64,000 nucleotides of DNA, from the NCBI GenBank assembly GCA_031277915.1, contig JAITLL010000001.1, positions 1-64,000 of the forward strand, given 5' to 3'. The stretch is from Acinetobacter sp. (GTDB taxonomy: Bacteria > Pseudomonadota > Gammaproteobacteria > Pseudomonadales > Moraxellaceae). Every line of letters begins with the position of its first letter. Within the stretch, counting starts at the first letter, position 1. Shown here piece after piece: positions 60,808 to 64,000 of the stretch. A program made the position numbers and the translations under genes. The notes beneath the pieces are model-generated. The model did no database searches and had not been told where the DNA came from. It saw nothing but the letters and a program-made list of their open reading frames with translations.

Positions 60808-61167
60808 ATGAAAATATCAAAAACTTTACTGAGTGTCATTGGATGTACGTGTTTGATGCTGAGTCCTATAGCAATCGCGAAAACCAACTCTGGCATATAT
60901 TCGCCTCAAAAGGGCGTAATTTGTGACAAGTATATTTGTGCTGACAAAAAAGGTATCTCAAAAAAACTGACTGCTAAATACCTAGGCCCTTATAAGGCGA
61001 ACAAGGCTTTTTCTCAAGGTGATTATGACACTTCAGCGTTTACACTCTCAAATGGTGTTTTCTGCGATACCAAAACAAAACTATGTCATGTTGATCGATA
61101 CTTTGAGAATGGGCATCGTAGCAAAATTGATAGAACTATGACCGATAAGCTTTTTAAAAATAAATAA
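60808..61167 (+). CDS. YcgJ-like secreted protein
   Basis: 119 residues. The signal peptide ends AIAIA/KTN. The mature domain matches the YcgJ family (PF05666 type): PQKGVICDKYICADKKGISK, LTAKYLGPYKA, FSQGDYDTSAFTLSNGVFCD and KLCHVDRYFENG, with two Cys pairs (CDKYIC, CDTKTKLC). Function is unknown in E. coli, where ycgJ lies next to pliG (ycgK); here the PliG-like gene is 28 kb away. The protein is presumably periplasmic and disulfide-bonded. The ribosome binding site is weak (GGTTC). Confidence 0.85.
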   Translation: MKISKTLLSVIGCTCLMLSPIAIAKTNSGIYSPQKGVICDKYICADKKGISKKLTAKYLGPYKANKAFSQGDYDTSAFTLSNGVFCDTKTKLCHVDRYFENGHRSKIDRTMTDKLFKNK

Positions 61168-61503
61168 ATTTTTTTATTAGGAAAGTGATGAAATTCCTTG
61201 GATAGAGGAATTTCCAAGAGCTAATTTAGGTTGTAAAAGCCCCAACTAATTCTGGACTAATGGTAGGGTTTTAATTGTTAAGTATTTCTGTAAAATTGAG
61301 TTGTTGCTTTAAACAACAATAAACCTTAATGATCAGCGCAAAGTCATAAGCGGAAGCCTACTTAAAAGAGTAGGCTTTTTTGTGTTATCTGAAACCCTTT
61401 CACTGAGCTTTCACATAAGAGGAAACCAGATATAAAAAATTTATTTCTTATGATTACGATGAGTTAGTTTTAATTTAGACTTAGCTTTAATTCAGATAGC
61501 ATT
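61168..61503 (+). other. Non-coding region with terminator (possible small RNA)
   Basis: Contains a GAAATTCCT / AGGAATTTC hairpin (61190-61214), a GTTGTT / AACAAC hairpin near 61310-61328 and a strong terminator AAGCCTACT (61354-61362) / AGTAGGCTT (61369-61377) plus TTTT. The terminator has no ORF directly before it, so a short transcript could end here. Strand and promoter are uncertain. Confidence 0.4.
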
Positions 61504-61731
61504 ATGCCATTTATAAATATACAAACTATAGAAGGTTTACTCGATAAAGACAGTAAGGCCGAGCTTTTCAAACGAATAACAGATTTATTTGTAGAAATAG
61601 AGGGTAAGGGTAATCCTGCTTTTCGGGAACATGTTTGGATAAGAATTGACGAATACCCACCTGAGCAGTGGTAATTAGGTAGCTTAAGGTCAACGAAGGA
61701 AATGATTGAGTTCATGACTTCAGCTAAATGA
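61504..61731 (+). pseudogene. Tautomerase (4-oxalocrotonate type) interrupted by an in-frame TAA
   Basis: ATG at 61504 opens 56 codons (MPFINIQTIEGLLDKDSKAE; ELFKRITDLFVEIEGKGNPA; HVWIRIDEYPPEQW) to TAA at 61672-61674. The same frame continues to TGA at 61729-61731 with LGSLRSTKEMIEFMTSAK, giving 76 codons and the usual small tautomerase length (about 75 aa). Pro at position 2 after Met is the catalytic residue of this family. CAA (Gln) to TAA is the simplest change. The truncated form lacks the C-terminal helix. A terminator follows at 61739. The gene may be recently inactivated, or read through. Confidence 0.7.
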
Positions 61732-61738
61732 TTGACTC

Positions 61739-61761
61739 AAAGCCCTATGAATAGGGCTTTT
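61739..61761. terminator. Terminator after the tautomerase gene
   Basis: AAAGCCCTAT (61739-61748), GA, ATAGGGCTTT (61751-61760) then T. Perfect dyad with A and T runs. The rest of the 303-base gap to 62035 is AT-rich without ORF. Confidence 0.8.
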
Positions 61762-62034
61762 ATAATTGAGCATAACTTTATTCAAAATATGATTGGTATC
61801 TCTAATTAAAATCAAAATAAAAGTTTAGCGACTTTATCGCCTGATTTATCAACTTTTAATCTATTGATAAACATTATTTTCCTTTTCAAGCCAAGTGAGT
61901 TTTGACAAAATGCAGCTTGTCACAATGGTCAATTCAAACCTGATAATCATTGATAGTTTAGTCAGGGTTTTGCAAGATTTTTTCGTGAAAAATACTTATT
62001 TATATGTAATTCAAATGGTTGGAATAAATTTCTA

Positions 62035-62529
62035 ATGGAAACGCAGTATAAGGTGTTATGTGTCTGTTTAGGAAATATCTGCCGTTCTCCCACGGCTGAA
62101 GTTGTTTTCAGACATTATTGTGATAAACATCAACTCAATGTAATCGTCGATTCAGCTGGAACAAGCAATTACCATCCAAATAAAGCACCTGATCAGCGTA
62201 GCCAGTTGCATGCCAAGAAAAGAGGTTACGATTTATCATCTTTACGTGCCAGACAACTTTCAACTCAAGACTTTTTAGATTTTGACTTGATTTTGGCTAT
62301 GGATCATCAAAACTTTGAAGATATTCATAATTTGCTACAAAGCGCTATCTTTCAGTTTGGTAACCATCAAATTCGAGCAAAAGTAGCATTAATGAGTGAA
62401 CATGATCCTCAATATCCAAAGCAAGCTTTGCCTGATCCCTACTATGGCGGTGAGGATGGCTTCGAGCGTGTACTTGACCAATGTGAATCAAGTACTCTGG
62501 CATGGATTAATATCTTAAAAAACAATTGA
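62035..62529 (+). CDS. Low-molecular-weight protein tyrosine phosphatase
   Basis: 164 residues. The P-loop VLCVCLGNICRSPTAEVVF contains the C(X)5RS signature with catalytic Cys and Arg, and the general-acid Asp lies in LPDPYYGGEDGFERVLDQCE. VDSAGTSNYHPNKAPDQRSQ is typical of the family. This is the YfkJ/Wzb superfamily, but it is not next to a tyrosine kinase or capsule genes here; it sits directly before murB with no gap. A housekeeping role such as stress or arginine phosphatase activity is plausible. Ribosome binding site weak; ATG at 62035. Confidence 0.92.
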   Translation: METQYKVLCVCLGNICRSPTAEVVFRHYCDKHQLNVIVDSAGTSNYHPNKAPDQRSQLHAKKRGYDLSSLRARQLSTQDFLDFDLILAMDHQNFEDIHNLLQSAIFQFGNHQIRAKVALMSEHDPQYPKQALPDPYYGGEDGFERVLDQCESSTLAWINILKNN

Positions 62530-62556
62530 ATGTTTAGGAATAGGTTTATCAATACA

Positions 62557-63591
62557 ATGCAAATTCAAAATCAAGTACAGCTTAAGCCATTCAATACTTT
62601 AAGTTTAGATGTGACAGCTTCTCATTACACTAAAATCACTTCTGTTGAAGACATTAAAGAAGCTTTAGATTTTGCTAAAGAGCATGAGTTAAACGTACTT
62701 GTTTTGTCTGGCGGTAGTAATATGTTGTTGCCGCAGCAGATTAATGCGCTAGTAATTCATCTTGATATTCAGGGTATAGAAGTTTTATCTGAAGATCAGG
62801 ATTCTGTTTGCGTCAAAGTCGGTGCAGGACAGGTTTGGCACGATTTTGTTTTATATAGTACAAAGCAGAGTTGGTTTGGCTTGCAGAATTTAGCTCTTAT
62901 TCCGGGCTTAGTCGGTGCTTCACCTGTACAAAATATTGGTGCTTATGGTGTTGAAGTCGGTGAATTTATTGAGTCAGTACAAGTCTATGACCGCAAACTG
63001 GAACAGACCCAAGCCATTCTGGCTTCAGATTGTCATTTTGCTTATCGCCATAGCATTTTTAAAGACGATCCAACGCGCTACATCATTACTCATGTCACCT
63101 TTAAATTACCAAAGCAGCCTCATTTAAAGTTAAATTATGGTGATTTAAAACAAGCTGTTGGAAATGACTTAACTGCCGAAAATTTACAAAGTCAGGTTAT
63201 CCATATTCGTCAAAGTAAATTACCTAATCCAAAAGAATATCCGAATGTTGGAAGTTTCTTTAAAAATCCGATTGTAAATGCTCAAGAATTTGAACGCTTA
63301 ATCACACAATTTTCAACAATTCCACATTATCCTCAAGCCAATGGCAACGTTAAAATTGCAGCGGGTTGGTTAATTGATCAGGCGGGCTGGAAAGGTAAAC
63401 AGTTGGGCATGGTGGGTATGTTTCACAAACAAGCGTTGGTTTTGGTGAATTATGCCAATGCATCTCTTGCTGATGTGAAGAAAACTTATCAGGCTGTACA
63501 ACATGATGTTGATCAGTGTTTCCATGTTATGTTAGAACCAGAACCTGTTCTCTATAACAGTTTAGGTTTAATTGAAAATCATACGGAATAG
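62557..63591 (+). CDS. murB: UDP-N-acetylenolpyruvoylglucosamine reductase
   Basis: 344 residues from the ATG at 62557; nine more codons (ATG 62530) are in frame directly after the phosphatase stop and cannot be excluded. FAD-binding type 2 domain: [35 protein letters not shown] and [20 protein letters not shown]. MurB C-terminal domain (type I, with the Tyr loop): [33 protein letters not shown] (catalytic Ser), [17 protein letters not shown] and final [12 protein letters not shown] with catalytic Glu. It reduces enolpyruvyl-UDP-GlcNAc to UDP-MurNAc with NADPH in peptidoglycan synthesis. Confidence 0.95.
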   Translation: MQIQNQVQLKPFNTLSLDVTASHYTKITSVEDIKEALDFAKEHELNVLVLSGGSNMLLPQQINALVIHLDIQGIEVLSEDQDSVCVKVGAGQVWHDFVLYSTKQSWFGLQNLALIPGLVGASPVQNIGAYGVEVGEFIESVQVYDRKLEQTQAILASDCHFAYRHSIFKDDPTRYIITHVTFKLPKQPHLKLNYGDLKQAVGNDLTAENLQSQVIHIRQSKLPNPKEYPNVGSFFKNPIVNAQEFERLITQFSTIPHYPQANGNVKIAAGWLIDQAGWKGKQLGMVGMFHKQALVLVNYANASLADVKKTYQAVQHDVDQCFHVMLEPEPVLYNSLGLIENHTE

Positions 63592-63595
63592 TTTT

Positions 63596-64000
63596 ATGCC
63601 AAAAGTACACTTAATGGTACGTTTTGTACAAGTAGTTACTCTGCTATTTGTACTATTAGGCTGTTTCGTAGTTTTTTTATATTCGCCATTTTATTCAAAA
63701 CTTATTGTAGCTGGACTTAACTATTTCGTTCCAGTAGATGTGAATGAAGTGGCTGCAGAAAGCCAGAGGAAAGCTGCATTAAGTGAACATGATAACTTAG
63801 AGCCTGGTTCAAATCTATGGATTGCTCATCAGGCTTATTTAAAGCTGACAGAAGATGCTTTACGTGAAAAAAAGACAGCTGATTTGGGTTATATACAAGA
63901 AAACTATAAGGCTTTACAGCAAATTATTCTTCTACAAGAAAAAGAAGAAGAGCTAGAAGATGAAATGACAGCTGTCAGTGTTCCTTTGGTTGCTAAAAAT
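63596..64000 (+). CDS. Membrane-anchored hypothetical protein (cut by the window end)
   Basis: The frame from the ATG at 63596, four bases after murB, is open for 135 codons to the window edge. It begins with a short basic head, one membrane segment (VVTLLFVLLGCFVVFLYSPF) and an extracytoplasmic, helical, charged region (NEVAAESQRKAALSEHDNLE, EKEEELEDEMTAVSVPLV). The topology is one-helix, periplasm-facing. I do not recognise a family. Its position straight after murB suggests co-transcription and perhaps a cell-envelope role. Confidence 0.65.
   Translation, partial: MPKVHLMVRFVQVVTLLFVLLGCFVVFLYSPFYSKLIVAGLNYFVPVDVNEVAAESQRKAALSEHDNLEPGSNLWIAHQAYLKLTEDALREKKTADLGYIQENYKALQQIILLQEKEEELEDEMTAVSVPLVAKN

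Noticed and set aside
61930-61955. Fur box near GATAATCATTGATA
   Set aside because: Only one half-site matches, and the downstream phosphatase/murB genes are not iron genes.

Overview
The window is from a low-GC (about 39%) gammaproteobacterial chromosome, almost certainly Acinetobacter of the calcoaceticus-baumannii complex. Four genes recognised at protein level support this: the PACE chlorhexidine exporter AceI (144 aa, E15 in place) beside its LysR regulator AceR, the 14-helix MFS pump AmvA with a TetR regulator, an Acinetobacter-type Tat-exported phospholipase C, and murB after a low-molecular-weight phosphotyrosine phosphatase. There are no rRNA or tRNA genes, no complete insertion sequence and no CRISPR array.

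Layout. 0-5 kb: the end of a Csu/Prp-like chaperone-usher pilus operon (usher C-terminus, spore-coat-U tip protein), then a GST, two atypical short-chain dehydrogenases and a periplasmic chorismate mutase cut by one in-frame TAG. 5-10 kb: an Lrp regulator and a copper island (copD, copC, cusS, cusR and a divergent Met/His-repeat protein) with CusR-like boxes, bracketed by two copies of a palindromic element. 10-14 kb: LysE exporter, TIM-barrel isomerase, an AT-rich gene-poor stretch, and a phage-type C4 antisense-RNA locus in two tandem copies (one decayed) before a TetR gene. 14-26 kb: a Fur-box-flanked NIS siderophore locus with relatives of SbnA, SbnB, SbnC, SbnD, a fused two-domain synthetase (SbnE/SbnF-like), SbnG and a TonB receptor. 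It resembles staphyloferrin B biosynthesis, but no SbnH-type decarboxylase is visible. 26-36 kb: di-iron hydrolase-like protein, MscS channel, a zone of decayed small genes, secreted proteins, PliG lysozyme inhibitor, ABC-F ATPase and UspA. 36-41 kb: small membrane proteins, then mgtA with a ~480-nt structured leader encoding a 52-aa peptide, followed by mgtC. 41-46 kb: benE, a second Lrp, leuE, transaldolase, aceR/aceI. 46-52 kb: thiolase with a histone-like N-terminal extension, high-molecular-weight FabG, MaoC hydratase and a serine hydrolase. 52-64 kb: amvR/amvA, dnaX with 14 Glu-Pro hexamer repeats, a small lipoprotein, phospholipase C, thioesterase, Fe-alcohol dehydrogenase, YcgJ protein, a tautomerase pseudogene, LMW-PTP, murB and a truncated membrane protein.

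How the genes work together. In the siderophore locus SbnG would make citrate, SbnA/SbnB would make L-2,3-diaminopropionate plus 2-oxoglutarate, three NIS synthetase domains would join them, the MFS protein would export the product and the TonB receptor would take back the ferric form; both transcription units carry Fur-like boxes. The copper genes form a sense-and-respond unit. mgtA and mgtC appear to share one leader-controlled transcript. Start codons were moved from the longest frame where a Shine-Dalgarno or neighbouring gene argued for it; each case is noted.
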